Below are positions 25,725 through 35,003 of a stretch of 64,000 nt of DNA, piece by piece. Below the pieces are notes generated by a model. The model did not search any database, was not told the origin of the DNA, and worked only from the letters and a program-made list of their open reading frames with translations. The position numbers were made by a program, and so were the translations under genes. Each line of letters starts with the position of its first letter. Position 1 is the first letter of the stretch. This stretch comes from Sphingobacterium kitahiroshimense (lineage in GTDB: Bacteria > Bacteroidota > Bacteroidia > Sphingobacteriales > Sphingobacteriaceae). The stretch covers positions 3,348,001-3,412,000 of the forward strand of contig NZ_JAOQNK010000001.1 of assembly GCF_025961315.1 (NCBI RefSeq). The letters are read 5' to 3'.

Positions 25725-25781
25725 TAGAGGGTTTGTAGAGGGTTCATAGAGGTAAAGCTCTATAAATCCTCTACAAACCCT
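25725..25781. repeat. Three 11-nt direct repeats folding into a long hairpin
   Basis: TAGAGG recurs at 25725, 25736 and 25747 with an 11-nt period. The tract then pairs with its inverted copy: 14 bp (AGGGTTTGTAGAGG with CCTCTACAAACCCT), a 4 x 4 internal loop and 6 more bp (ATAGAG/CTCTAT) around a 6-nt loop. There is no T-run. Function unknown. Confidence 0.65.
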
Positions 25782-25901
25782 GCCTTTAAGCTATTAAATA
25801 TTCCTACTAAAATCTAACAAGATTCAAAGGTGTCTCTCATAAGATTCCCAGCAAATCTATATGTCTATCTAAGAGAGGTAATGCGTCCAAAACTTAAGAC
25901 A

Positions 25902-25938
25902 AAAAAAAGAGCATAAAATCTATTTATGCTCTTTTTTT
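25902..25938. terminator. Terminator of the dnaG-yraN-glutaminyl cyclase operon
   Basis: A 16-bp stem with 5-nt loop, core GAGCATAAA/TTTATGCTC, with A7/T7 runs. It lies 66 nt beyond the glutaminyl cyclase stop on the minus strand. Confidence 0.88.
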
Positions 25939-26004
25939 CAATCTTCATCGCATCAAAGCTACTGATTGAAAATAGATATTTTTTAATGTGACAAGGTAGG
26001 TAGC

Positions 26005-27042
26005 CTAACGGGCGATCATCTTGATTTCAAATAGCGTATTCCAAAGTTTTCCAGTGACAAACAATCTTTTACCTGCTTGATCATAGGCGATACCATTCAA
26101 CTCATTATCGTATTGTGCATGCTGATAGATCCCAACTAAATTAATTCGACCTTCTACGATTCCAGTTTCAGGATTTATAATAGCAATAACATCCTTTTCA
26201 TATACATTGGCATACACTTTACCATCAATATACTCCAGTTCATTTAGAAAATTCACCTGACCATTTTCGTCATAAACATCAACAGAACTCATTTCTTGCT
26301 GTGTATTCGGATCTAAAAAATATAATTTATTGGATCCATCAGACTTAATTAATCTTTTGCCATCGTAGGTTAAGCCCCAACCTTCTTTACTATCCTTATA
26401 AGGAAAAGTTTTCTCCAGTTCAAAACTTGATTTATTAAGAACAAAACCTTCCATATTTTTCCATGTCAACATCACGATTTTATCTCCCATGATGGTCATT
26501 CCTTCACCAAAATATTTTTCTGAATCAAACTCTTTTTTCTGTAGCACTTTACCAGTTTTTAAGTCAACGCGTCTCAAGGAGGTAAGTGTACCTCCGCCAC
26601 TACCTGTTGACTCATACAAAAACCCATTTTCATATTGTAACCCTTGGGTAAATGCTGTCGTATCATGTGGAAATTTATTGACAATTTCGAACCCATATTC
26701 TTTTGGAGCTGGTGGCACTATAGTGATGTATGCGTTTGCACTATCAATACTTGTTCCTTGATATACCTTTGCAGAAATATTGCGTGTACCCAAGGCTAAG
26801 TTCTTACTGTCTACCTGCACTGCAGAAGTATCTTTTCCAGAAGCAACCATCTTATCATCGATATAATATACAACCGAGTCCAGATCAGGTGAATTAAATT
26901 TGAGCTGAAATTGAATTGGATCACCTAGCTGAATTGATTGGCTAGCATCGGGTTTAGCAAACTCCAGTTTACCTGACTTCTTCGTTTTACAGGCACTTAA
27001 ACCAAGTACTAAACCTAAGAGGATATAGGTTGTTTTTTTCAT
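26005..27042 (-). CDS. Glutaminyl-peptide cyclotransferase lipoprotein
   Basis: A 345-residue protein with a lipoprotein signal (MKKTTYILLGLVLGLSAC; lipid-bearing Cys at residue 18), an Ig-like or linker region to about 115 and a five-bladed propeller domain of the plant/bacterial glutamine cyclotransferase family. Such enzymes turn N-terminal Gln of exported proteins into pyroglutamate; many Bacteroidota exported proteins expose Gln after signal cleavage, as several here do. The frame is open to 27075, inside yraN, but the lipoprotein signal fixes the start at 27042. Confidence 0.9.
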   Translation of the reverse strand: MKKTTYILLGLVLGLSACKTKKSGKLEFAKPDASQSIQLGDPIQFQLKFNSPDLDSVVYYIDDKMVASGKDTSAVQVDSKNLALGTRNISAKVYQGTSIDSANAYITIVPPAPKEYGFEIVNKFPHDTTAFTQGLQYENGFLYESTGSGGGTLTSLRRVDLKTGKVLQKKEFDSEKYFGEGMTIMGDKIVMLTWKNMEGFVLNKSSFELEKTFPYKDSKEGWGLTYDGKRLIKSDGSNKLYFLDPNTQQEMSSVDVYDENGQVNFLNELEYIDGKVYANVYEKDVIAIINPETGIVEGRINLVGIYQHAQYDNELNGIAYDQAGKRLFVTGKLWNTLFEIKMIAR

Positions 27043-27055
27043 ATTAAATCTACTT

Positions 27056-27418
27056 TTATTCATTCCAAAACGCATCTTTGATGTGTTCTAATTGTATATT
27101 ATCTTTATCTGTGATGAGAACTGATATAATGTCAAAGCGAATTTCTCCAGTCACATCATATTTTTTCAAATATACATCTGCAGCTCTTGTCAATTTTCGT
27201 TTCTTCTGCCAGTCAACAAACTCAAACGGTTCTCCGTAATCAAGCTTACGACGAGTTTTTACCTCAACAAAAACTAAAATACCGGCATCTCTGACTATCA
27301 AATCTACTTCTAAATTCTTATATCGCCAATTTCTTAACAAAATTTCACACCCTAAATCCTGCAGAAATTTTTCCGCATAAGACTCTCCTAATTTGCCGAA
27401 TTCAAGATGCTTGGCCAT
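27056..27418 (-). CDS. yraN: UPF0102 family YraN, nuclease-like protein
   Basis: A 120-residue protein with the restriction-endonuclease-like fold signature: E, then the EVDLIVRD and VFVEVKTRR motifs holding the Asp, Glu and Lys of a PD-(D/E)xK site. The biological role is poorly defined. It lies between dnaG (3-nt gap) and the glutaminyl cyclase gene, which begins 13 nt after its stop. Confidence 0.9.
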   Translation of the reverse strand: MAKHLEFGKLGESYAEKFLQDLGCEILLRNWRYKNLEVDLIVRDAGILVFVEVKTRRKLDYGEPFEFVDWQKKRKLTRAADVYLKKYDVTGEIRFDIISVLITDKDNIQLEHIKDAFWNE

Positions 27419-27421
27419 ACT

Positions 27422-29416
27422 TTACTTGACTACGGTATTTCCGAGTAATCCTCCTAACATCTTCTCGGCATCTTTAAGTTTTTGATATTTGAAAATTAAA
27501 ACTTCGACATTCGCGTCATCCTTTTCCGTCTTTAGCTCTTCACGGATCTTGACCATTTCACGGGTTATTTTACGTTTTTTGATGCGGTAAATCGAAGTGA
27601 TAACAAGCACTTTTAAATGCTCATATTCTTGAGTTACATAGATTTTACGTTTATCATCATTCCAGTTTTCACTCAGATTGTACTTGGACGCAACACAGTT
27701 AATAGCAAGCTCAGCAACAGCAGCGTCTTGATTAGAGTAAAACTGCTTAGCCTCCGGTATTTCAAATTTTTCAACCGCCTCACGATAAACATTTAAGATA
27801 AAAGCTGCGGCCTTGTCCTCAAAATTGACATCAGCGATATTACTTAGTAAAACCCCTGCTACTGGTATATCTCCGTCCCCTTCCCAGGTCGCCAGATAGT
27901 CGCCATAATTGATAAGAATCCGTATAATTTCACGTTCTTGAAGTATTTCTGAAGTAATCTGCTGCGCAGGTGTCTCTGGTGCCAGCGGCGCGGCACCACC
28001 TCTTTCTTCATCGGTCATGAAAAAATCTGCAGGAGGTCCATCCATTGGTGGAGCCCCTGCCCCCATAACCGGAGTACTCTTCTTAGTGAAATCCTTATCT
28101 GCTTTCTTAGATTTTGAAATTCGGATCTTATTTAATTCTGAAAGTAAGATTCGCTCTTCAATATCCAATAAATTACTGCACTCCCGTATAAAAACTGAAA
28201 CTTTAATTTCATCCGGAATCAATGCGATACTCTCAACGACATCACGGATCACCTCTGCCCTTTTTATCGGATCATTATTGGTATCGCGAAGTAAAATTCT
28301 AGTTTTATAAAAAATAAAATCTTGTTGATTCTCTTTGATATAGGACTTAAATACGGAAGAACCATAAGTCTTTACATACGAATCGGGATCATTACCATCT
28401 GGGAAAAGCAAAATCTTAACATTCAAACCTTCCTCCAGCAACATATCCGTTCCCCGAAGAGAAGCTTTAATCCCAGCTTCATCTCCATCATAAAGAATTG
28501 TTACATTTTTTGTGAAGCGCGCAATAAGTCGAATCTGTGCTGTCGTCAATGATGTACCTGATGAAGATACCACATTTTCTACACCTGCTTGATGGGTAGA
28601 TATTACATCTGCATATCCTTCTACCAAATAGCAGTTATCCTCCTCCATAATTGCTTTTTTCGCAAAATTGAGTCCATAAAGCACATCTGACTTATGGTAG
28701 ATATCACTCTCTGGTGAGTTTACATATTTGGGAACTTTCTTATCTGTCTTTAATGTCCTTCCTCCGAAACCGATTACTCTTCCAGTCAAATTATGGATAG
28801 GAAACATAACACGTCCGCGGAAACGATCGTATAAGCTTTTATCATCGCGCTCGATCGCAAGCCCAATTTCCTTCAGATAGTCGGGATGAAAACCCGCTTT
28901 GGTCGCTGCATCAACAAGTGCAGTCCAATTATCGGGGGAATAGCCCAATTCAAATTTTTTGATGATATCTTCCCGATAGCCACGTTCCTTAAAGTAGTGC
29001 AGGCCAATAACCTGCCCCATCTCTGTGGTCCACATTTCATCTTTGAAAAATTTACTGGCCCATGCGCTCAACACATATAAACTTTCTCTCTTATCTTGAG
29101 CCGCTAACTGTGCTGGCGAGCGTTCAACCTCTTCAACCTCTATACTGTATTTATTAGCGAGGTATTTAATGCCTTCCGGATAAGAAAATTTCTCTAGTTC
29201 CATCACGAACTTCAACGAATCTCCTCCAACCCCACATCCAAAACATTTATAGATTCCTTTGGAAACAGAAACGTGAAAAGATGGCGTCTTCTCATGATGA
29301 AAAGGACAGTTACCAATAAGCGATGTACCCCTCTTTTTCAAGTCTACAAAATCACCTACAACCTCCTCTATTCGAGCAGCATCCAACACCTTATCTATTA
29401 TCTCTTGCTTGATCAA
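27422..29416 (-). CDS. dnaG: DNA primase
   Basis: A 664-residue primase that makes RNA primers for replication. The CHC2 zinc ribbon has Cys37, His40, Cys58 and Cys61. The catalytic core includes the RNAP-basic motif and a Toprim domain with EGYADV near residue 259 and DGDEAG near 309. The C-terminal region, expected to bind DnaB, is preceded by a Pro/Gly-rich linker near 445-480. It heads the dnaG-yraN-glutaminyl cyclase unit, not the rpsU-dnaG-rpoD layout of proteobacteria. Confidence 0.96.
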   Translation of the reverse strand: MIKQEIIDKVLDAARIEEVVGDFVDLKKRGTSLIGNCPFHHEKTPSFHVSVSKGIYKCFGCGVGGDSLKFVMELEKFSYPEGIKYLANKYSIEVEEVERSPAQLAAQDKRESLYVLSAWASKFFKDEMWTTEMGQVIGLHYFKERGYREDIIKKFELGYSPDNWTALVDAATKAGFHPDYLKEIGLAIERDDKSLYDRFRGRVMFPIHNLTGRVIGFGGRTLKTDKKVPKYVNSPESDIYHKSDVLYGLNFAKKAIMEEDNCYLVEGYADVISTHQAGVENVVSSSGTSLTTAQIRLIARFTKNVTILYDGDEAGIKASLRGTDMLLEEGLNVKILLFPDGNDPDSYVKTYGSSVFKSYIKENQQDFIFYKTRILLRDTNNDPIKRAEVIRDVVESIALIPDEIKVSVFIRECSNLLDIEERILLSELNKIRISKSKKADKDFTKKSTPVMGAGAPPMDGPPADFFMTDEERGGAAPLAPETPAQQITSEILQEREIIRILINYGDYLATWEGDGDIPVAGVLLSNIADVNFEDKAAAFILNVYREAVEKFEIPEAKQFYSNQDAAVAELAINCVASKYNLSENWNDDKRKIYVTQEYEHLKVLVITSIYRIKKRKITREMVKIREELKTEKDDANVEVLIFKYQKLKDAEKMLGGLLGNTVVK

Positions 29417-29513
29417 TTTCGTATCCTTTTATAATCAGTAAATTTAATAAATATATAAGCAATTACAACATCAAATTCATCGGCATTTCTGCTATCCAAA
29501 CTAAATATTTTAC

Positions 29514-29521
29514 TATTTTTG
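29514..29521 (+). promoter_or_regulatory. -7 promoter box of the UDP-glucose dehydrogenase gene
   Basis: TATTTTTG, exact TAnnTTTG, 31 nt before ATG 29553. Confidence 0.5.
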
Positions 29522-29552
29522 CAATACCATAAGAATGCTGAAATAGAAAGCT

Positions 29553-30938
29553 ATGTCATTTAATATCAAAAAAATCTGTTGTATCGGTGCTGGATATGTA
29601 GGCGGACCGACGATGTCTGTTGTTGCCCAACAATGTCCTCATATCCAAATCACCATTGTTGATGTCAATGTCGAACGTATTGCGGCCTGGAATGACGAAA
29701 ATTTGGATAACCTTCCGGTCTACGAACCAGGGCTGACAGCGATTGTCGCTGAGGCAAGGGGTCGTAATCTATTTTTCTCTACTGATGTTGATAAAGCTAT
29801 AGATGAAGCAGATATGATTTTTATTTCTGTCAATACCCCTACCAAAAACTACGGCAAAGGAAAAGGGATGGCTGCTGATCTCAAATACATTGAATTATGT
29901 GCGAGACAAATTGCTTCTGTTGCAAAAACAGATAAGATTATTGTCGAAAAATCTACTTTACCTGTGCGTACTGCAGCAGCATTAAAAAGTATTCTCGACC
30001 ATACAGGCAATGGTGTTAATTTTCATATCCTATCCAATCCAGAATTTTTAGCCGAAGGTACTGCTATTCAAGACTTATTAGCCCCGGACCGCGTGTTAAT
30101 TGGTGGAGAAAATCAAGAAGCAATTGATACGCTCGTAAAAATTTACCAAAATTGGGTTCCTGACACTAACATTTTGACGACTAACTTATGGTCTTCGGAA
30201 TTATCTAAATTGACGGCAAATGCCTTTTTGGCACAACGCGTTTCATCGATAAATTCGATCTCTGAACTCTGCGAAAAAACAGGTGCCAATGTGGATGAAG
30301 TTTCTAAAGCAATTGGCATGGATACCCGTATTGGTTCAAAATTTTTAAAGGCATCTGTTGGGTTTGGCGGTTCCTGTTTTCAAAAGGATATTTTAAACCT
30401 TGTGTATATTGCAAGAAGTTATGGTCTGAATGAAGTCGCAGATTATTGGGATCAGGTCATCATCATGAATGATCACCAAAAACAGCGCTTTGCAGATAAT
30501 ATCATCCAAACTTTGTACAATACAGTATCAGGAAAGAAAATTACATTCTTGGGATGGGCTTTTAAAAAGGATACAAATGACACTAGAGAATCTGCAGCTA
30601 TTTACGTTGCTGATTACTTATTAAGTGAACAAGCTGAAATCACGATATACGACCCTAAAGTCACAGCCGAACGTATCTACGCTGATCTCGATTATTTAAA
30701 TACAAGAAGTCCTGAAGAAAATAGAGCACTTGTAAAGGTCGTAAATGATCCCATTCAGGCATGCCAAGACGCCCATGCTATTGCTGTGTTAACGGAATGG
30801 GAGGAGTTTAAAAACTATGACTGGTACACCATAAAACACCAAATGAAACGACCCGCTTTTATATTTGATGGCAGAAAACTGTTAAACAGAAAGTACCTGG
30901 AAGATCTAGGATTTAAATATTATGCTATCGGTGAATAA
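29553..30938 (+). CDS. ugd: UDP-glucose 6-dehydrogenase
   Basis: A 461-residue NAD-dependent enzyme oxidising UDP-glucose to UDP-glucuronate for surface polysaccharides. The N-terminal Rossmann motif is GAGYVGGPT, and the catalytic Cys275 is in [10 protein letters not shown], followed by the C-terminal UDP-binding domain ([16 protein letters not shown]). Its length and internal segments resemble eukaryote-type UGDH more than the shorter 390-residue bacterial form. It is a single-gene unit with its own terminator. Confidence 0.95.
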   Translation: MSFNIKKICCIGAGYVGGPTMSVVAQQCPHIQITIVDVNVERIAAWNDENLDNLPVYEPGLTAIVAEARGRNLFFSTDVDKAIDEADMIFISVNTPTKNYGKGKGMAADLKYIELCARQIASVAKTDKIIVEKSTLPVRTAAALKSILDHTGNGVNFHILSNPEFLAEGTAIQDLLAPDRVLIGGENQEAIDTLVKIYQNWVPDTNILTTNLWSSELSKLTANAFLAQRVSSINSISELCEKTGANVDEVSKAIGMDTRIGSKFLKASVGFGGSCFQKDILNLVYIARSYGLNEVADYWDQVIIMNDHQKQRFADNIIQTLYNTVSGKKITFLGWAFKKDTNDTRESAAIYVADYLLSEQAEITIYDPKVTAERIYADLDYLNTRSPEENRALVKVVNDPIQACQDAHAIAVLTEWEEFKNYDWYTIKHQMKRPAFIFDGRKLLNRKYLEDLGFKYYAIGE

Positions 30939-30955
30939 GTCTATGCATTTCTGTA

Positions 30956-30993
30956 ATAAAAAAAGGGTTGTTTGAAAACAACCCTTTTTTATT
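30956..30993. terminator. Terminator after UDP-glucose dehydrogenase
   Basis: AAGGGTTGTT pairs with AACAACCCTT around a TGAA-type loop, flanked by A- and T-runs. Confidence 0.88.
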
Positions 30994-31080
30994 TACCAAT
31001 TTTTTATGTATTGGGTTCGAGAGAAGTCCGAATATTATTTATTTGATTCGTATATAAATTAACATCGGACTTTAATAGTG

Positions 31081-31132
31081 CCTGTAAAGCCTTTTAAAAG
31101 AATAGAAGAAGAAAGTGGAAAAGGCCTACAGG
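31081..31132. repeat. Imperfect inverted repeat before the 31144 gene
   Basis: CCTGTA and GCCTTTT at 31081-31095 pair with AAAAGGC and TACAGG at 31119-31132, with small bulges and a purine-rich loop. A T-run follows on the plus strand only. It may be a back-up terminator; the role is unclear. Confidence 0.4.
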
Positions 31133-31143
31133 ACTTTTTATCT

Positions 31144-31464
31144 TTAGCTGGACATCATCTGATATATTTCGCTCATGTAAGTGGATTCTGACAGTGCATC
31201 CGAAAAATCATTCCATTCGGTTTCATTAAAAACAAAAACAATTTCTGGACAAGGTGTATCAATCAATACGCGCATATCACCATCAGGAAAGCTAAAATAG
31301 TTCCCTTTCACATTACTTCTCATCGTTGCGGAAACAAAGGACTCAAACTGAAGATAACCTAAACTTAATAGGAAAGAGTCTTGCCAGATATAAAATGTTT
31401 TACACTTCGTGCAATAACTGATATGAGATTTGCCTTTATGGCTGAGAACGACTGATTGACACAT
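31144..31464 (-). CDS. Small conserved-looking protein with Cys-x2-Cys (DUF6686-like)
   Basis: A 106-residue soluble protein. The N-terminal half has His and Cys residues in HISYCTKCKTFYIWQ, which could bind zinc or make a redox pair. The C-terminal half is acidic. It resembles small Bacteroidota proteins I associate with DUF6686, but the family match is from memory. It is monocistronic, with the M3 peptidase terminator upstream. Confidence 0.65.
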   Translation of the reverse strand: MCQSVVLSHKGKSHISYCTKCKTFYIWQDSFLLSLGYLQFESFVSATMRSNVKGNYFSFPDGDMRVLIDTPCPEIVFVFNETEWNDFSDALSESTYMSEIYQMMSS

Positions 31465-31560
31465 ATGATTCGCTTTATTTAAAACATGACACCTTGTATG
31501 TATTTAGACTAATTATAAATAATAATCAAATGTAAAGATTAATTCCGAATCTGACGAATA

Positions 31561-31610
31561 AAAAAACAAAAAAAGGAGCAAAAATAATTTTGCTCCTTTT
31601 TTTGTTTTTT
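31561..31610. terminator. Terminator of the M3 peptidase gene
   Basis: A perfect 23-bp stem with ATAA loop, core GGAGCAAAA/TTTTGCTCC, A7/T7 runs. It ends 8 nt before the stop codon of the minus-strand peptidase gene. Confidence 0.9.
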
Positions 31611-31617
31611 TTTGTGT

Positions 31618-33729
31618 TTAATTCAAGCCACGCTTAATTAACAAATATTTCGGATCTGGATCCGCTCCTCTAAATGTTTTATACATTTGTGCAGGATCTC
31701 CTGTATTTCCTTTTTCTAAGATATTACGACGAAATGAATCTGCTGTTGGCTGATCATACAATGACTTTTCTTTAAAAGCTGCAAAAGCATCTGAGTCTAA
31801 TACCTCCGACCAGATATAGGCATAATAGCCCGCCGAGTACCCACTGGCAAAAATATGTTGGAAATAGGTACTTCTGTAACGTGGTATTATTGCATCAATT
31901 AAACCAATCTTCTTCATAGCTCCTTTTTCAAAATCATTGATATCTCCAGTAATAGGTGATGTCGTTGCATGATAGTTCATATCTAATAAAGAAGCTGCCA
32001 AATACTCTACAGTCGCGAAACCTTGATCAAACGTTCCAGCCTTCTCCATTTTAGCAATTAAAGAATCTGGAATTGCTTCTTTAGTTTTATAATGCTTTGC
32101 ATATTCTTTCAATACTTGTGGATCTGCCGCCCAATTTTCCATAATCTGAGATGGGAGCTCTACAAAATCTCTTGAAACAGATGTTCCTGCTAGACTTTTA
32201 TATTTTACATTCGATAATAAACCATGTAAAGCATGTCCAAATTCATGAAACAAAGTACTCGCTTCATCAAAAGTTAATAATGCCGGTTGGTCACCAACAG
32301 GTTTTGTGAAATTACAAACGATCGAGATTACAGGAGCATTACGCTTTCCTTCTGTTTTACTTTGATTACGGTAAGATGTCATCCATGCACCACTTCTTTT
32401 AGATTCGCGAGGAAAAAAATCGGCATATAATATACCTAAGTGAGAGCCATCTTTGTCTTTTACTTCGTACACCTCAACATCTTTTTGGTATACAGGAACG
32501 TTGTTTAAAGCAACGAACGTCAATCCATATAATTTATTAGCGACAGCAAATGCGCCTTCTCTTACTGTAGGCAAACTAAAGTAAGGTTTGATTTCATCTT
32601 CGTTTAATGCGAATCTTTTTTTACGGATAATCTCTGTATAGTATCTCCAGTCATAAGGGGCTACTTCAAAATTACCCCCCTCTGCTTTTATCTCTTTATT
32701 GATATCAGCAGCTTCGCCTTTTGCTTTATTAAGTGCCGGAGTCCATAATTTATTTAACAATGCATATACATTTGCGGGATTTTCAGCCATAGATTCTTCT
32801 AAAACAAACGCTGCATGAGATGCATAACCCAATAATTTAGCTTTTGCTAATCTAAGATTTGAAATCTTGCGTAAGTTTTCTTTATTATCAGTAGCATCAT
32901 CATGATTTCCTTGTGTTTGGTATGCTTCCCAGATTTGTTTTCTTAATTCTCTGTTTTTAGCGTATTGCAAGAATGGCATAATAGAAGGATTCTGCAAAGT
33001 AAAAACCCATTTTCCTTCTTTACCCTTAGCTTTTGCATCTTCAGCAGCCGCTGATTTTAAAGCCTCTGATAGACCTTCTAATTGTGAAGCACTATCGACA
33101 ACCAATTCAAAAGCTTTAGACTCAGTCATCAAATTCTGTCCGAATTGTAATGTTAATGACGATAATTCAGAATTAATTTTCTTCAATTTCTCTTTATCAG
33201 CATCTTTTAAGTTAACTCCCGCACGAACAAACGATTTATAGGTCTCTTCCAACAATTTATTATCTTCACTATCTAAACCTAACGATGATTTCTTAGACCA
33301 AACAGCTTTTACTCTTTCAAATAATTTCGCATTTAAAGAAATTTCATCATTATGTGCAGACATAATGGGCACTAATTCTTTAGCAATTGCTTTTATACTA
33401 TCGTTAGTATTTGCCTGATTCAAATTATAAAAAACGGTAGATACATTACCCAATAATTTTCCAGCATTTTCTAATGCAACAATGGTATTGGCAAATGATG
33501 GATCTTCGGAATTATTTATAATTGTATCAATCTCTAAATTATGCACCTTAAGCGCTTCTTCAAAAGCGGGTTTAAAATGTTCATCTTTAATTTTATCAAA
33601 TGGAGGAACATTAAATGGAGTATCGTATGCTAATAATAGCGGGTTATCTGTCATTTGTTTATTTTGTTCGCAACCAACAAAGGCTGTTGCCACAATTAAA
33701 AAAAATGGCAAAAGTCGTTTTTTCTTCAT
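31618..33729 (-). CDS. dcp: M3-family peptidyl-dipeptidase lipoprotein (Dcp-like)
   Basis: A 703-residue zinc peptidase with a lipoprotein signal (MKKKRLLPFF..., lipobox ending VGC) and the M3 active site H495-E496-F-G-H499 plus the downstream conserved Glu. Dcp enzymes cleave dipeptides from C-termini; the lipid anchor places this one in the periplasm. The frame is open to 33900, but the promoter box at 33762-33769 and the lipoprotein signal fix the start at 33729. Confidence 0.93.
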   Translation of the reverse strand: MKKKRLLPFFLIVATAFVGCEQNKQMTDNPLLLAYDTPFNVPPFDKIKDEHFKPAFEEALKVHNLEIDTIINNSEDPSFANTIVALENAGKLLGNVSTVFYNLNQANTNDSIKAIAKELVPIMSAHNDEISLNAKLFERVKAVWSKKSSLGLDSEDNKLLEETYKSFVRAGVNLKDADKEKLKKINSELSSLTLQFGQNLMTESKAFELVVDSASQLEGLSEALKSAAAEDAKAKGKEGKWVFTLQNPSIMPFLQYAKNRELRKQIWEAYQTQGNHDDATDNKENLRKISNLRLAKAKLLGYASHAAFVLEESMAENPANVYALLNKLWTPALNKAKGEAADINKEIKAEGGNFEVAPYDWRYYTEIIRKKRFALNEDEIKPYFSLPTVREGAFAVANKLYGLTFVALNNVPVYQKDVEVYEVKDKDGSHLGILYADFFPRESKRSGAWMTSYRNQSKTEGKRNAPVISIVCNFTKPVGDQPALLTFDEASTLFHEFGHALHGLLSNVKYKSLAGTSVSRDFVELPSQIMENWAADPQVLKEYAKHYKTKEAIPDSLIAKMEKAGTFDQGFATVEYLAASLLDMNYHATTSPITGDINDFEKGAMKKIGLIDAIIPRYRSTYFQHIFASGYSAGYYAYIWSEVLDSDAFAAFKEKSLYDQPTADSFRRNILEKGNTGDPAQMYKTFRGADPDPKYLLIKRGLN

Positions 33730-33761
33730 TATATATCTTTTTATTCTCGCAATAATTTGGG

Positions 33762-33769
33762 CAAAGTTA
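33762..33769 (-). promoter_or_regulatory. -7 promoter box of the M3 peptidase gene
   Basis: TAACTTTG on the minus strand, exact consensus, 32 nt before ATG 33729. Confidence 0.5.
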
Positions 33770-33868
33770 CAAATATTTGTGTAAGTAATACTTTTTAGAA
33801 AGATCAAAATAAGTATTGTATATTTATCACAATATTGTAATAACCAGAAAAGTACTGAAACTATTTTA

Positions 33869-33876
33869 TAATTTTG
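33869..33876 (+). promoter_or_regulatory. -7 promoter box of the DUF4407 gene
   Basis: TAATTTTG, exact TAnnTTTG, 26 nt before ATG 33903. Confidence 0.5.
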
Positions 33877-33902
33877 TTGTCTCATAGCATAAATCTTCAT
33901 TA

Positions 33903-35003
33903 ATGAATAATATCAATCATTTTTTCTTGTACTGCGCAGGTGTACATGAAGAGACATTAAAAAAATATCCGCAAGAACATAATAAGTATGTGGCTATTGG
34001 TGCTACCATTTTCTTCACGGGTCTTTTTGCCTCCCTTTCTGGTGGCTATGCTATGTATTTTGTTTTTAGTGGAACCTATCTAGATTGGCTTTTAGCAATT
34101 GTATTTGGTATCATATGGGGTCTAATGATCTTCAATATGGACCGTTATATTGTATTGAGTATTAATAAATCGAAAACAGGTGGCTTTCAATTCTTACAGG
34201 CTTTACCACGGATATTACTTGCCATATTAATTGGTATCGTTATTTCAAGACCTTTAGAGCTTAAAATTTTCGACAAAGAAATAAGAGAAAATTTAAAGAC
34301 AACCTATATTGCCAATGAACGAGCTAAGATAGACAGTCTAAATATTATTTTTAACAAAAAATATACGTTTGATCTCACTCAACTTAAATCACTTACCACA
34401 GAAAGAGATTCCCTTGATGCAAGAATCAAAGCCGATCGACAAAAGCTCAACTTTGAAATCTTCGGTAATAAAACAACCGAAACATCTGGTGTAGTAGGAT
34501 ACGGACCATATGCAAAACGAAAAGAACTTGAATTAGAAAAATCAACAGTATATCTTGACAGTTTACGTAGCTCAATTATAGCTAAAGAGCGCTTAATACT
34601 TGACAAACAAAAAGCGGAAGGTATATTAAATCAAAAAGGGCTTTCAAATGCCAGTTTGGATAGCGCTGTTAATCTGGCTGGATTTGCTGACCGAAATTCA
34701 GCCCTTGGAAACCTTAAGTTTAAAGCTAACGGACAAGTGGATGAAGCAACTGCAAATGCGGTTACTTTCATCGGATTACTTTTTATTTTCCTTGAGTGTT
34801 TACCGGTATTCGTTAAGCTTCTTTCAGGAAGAGATGCTTATGATAAGGCGATCTACAATCAACGCATAATCGATGAATATGAATCGGATGCTTATACCGT
34901 TACGGAGAAAGCTGCTATAGACCATTTAAAAGATGCTTCTATCGATATATCGATCAATAAAAGACTTAAGAAAATGAACGAAGAAATAGAAGAAGAGGTT
35001 TAA
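33903..35003 (+). CDS. DUF4407 membrane protein
   Basis: A 366-residue protein with four membrane segments (about residues 32-55, 60-78, 98-118 and 283-303) around a long charged, probably coiled-coil region (about 125-275). This matches the DUF4407 family, whose function is unknown. The stop codon overlaps the rmuC stop: TTAA at 35000-35003 serves both convergent genes, and no terminator hairpin lies between them. Confidence 0.85.
   Translation: MNNINHFFLYCAGVHEETLKKYPQEHNKYVAIGATIFFTGLFASLSGGYAMYFVFSGTYLDWLLAIVFGIIWGLMIFNMDRYIVLSINKSKTGGFQFLQALPRILLAILIGIVISRPLELKIFDKEIRENLKTTYIANERAKIDSLNIIFNKKYTFDLTQLKSLTTERDSLDARIKADRQKLNFEIFGNKTTETSGVVGYGPYAKRKELELEKSTVYLDSLRSSIIAKERLILDKQKAEGILNQKGLSNASLDSAVNLAGFADRNSALGNLKFKANGQVDEATANAVTFIGLLFIFLECLPVFVKLLSGRDAYDKAIYNQRIIDEYESDAYTVTEKAAIDHLKDASIDISINKRLKKMNEEIEEEV

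Larger units (their letters stand above)
25366..26004. other. Intergenic region with hairpins and a small ORF
   Basis: About 640 bp without a large gene. It contains a hairpin at 25372-25417, a possible 43-codon ORF at 25523-25654, a repeat-rich hairpin at 25725-25781 and the terminator of the glutaminyl cyclase operon at 25902-25938. Confidence 0.7.

Noticed and set aside
25725..25781. CRISPR-like repeats (TAGAGG units)
   Set aside because: The units are 11 nt apart with no spacers of regular length, and no cas genes are in the window.
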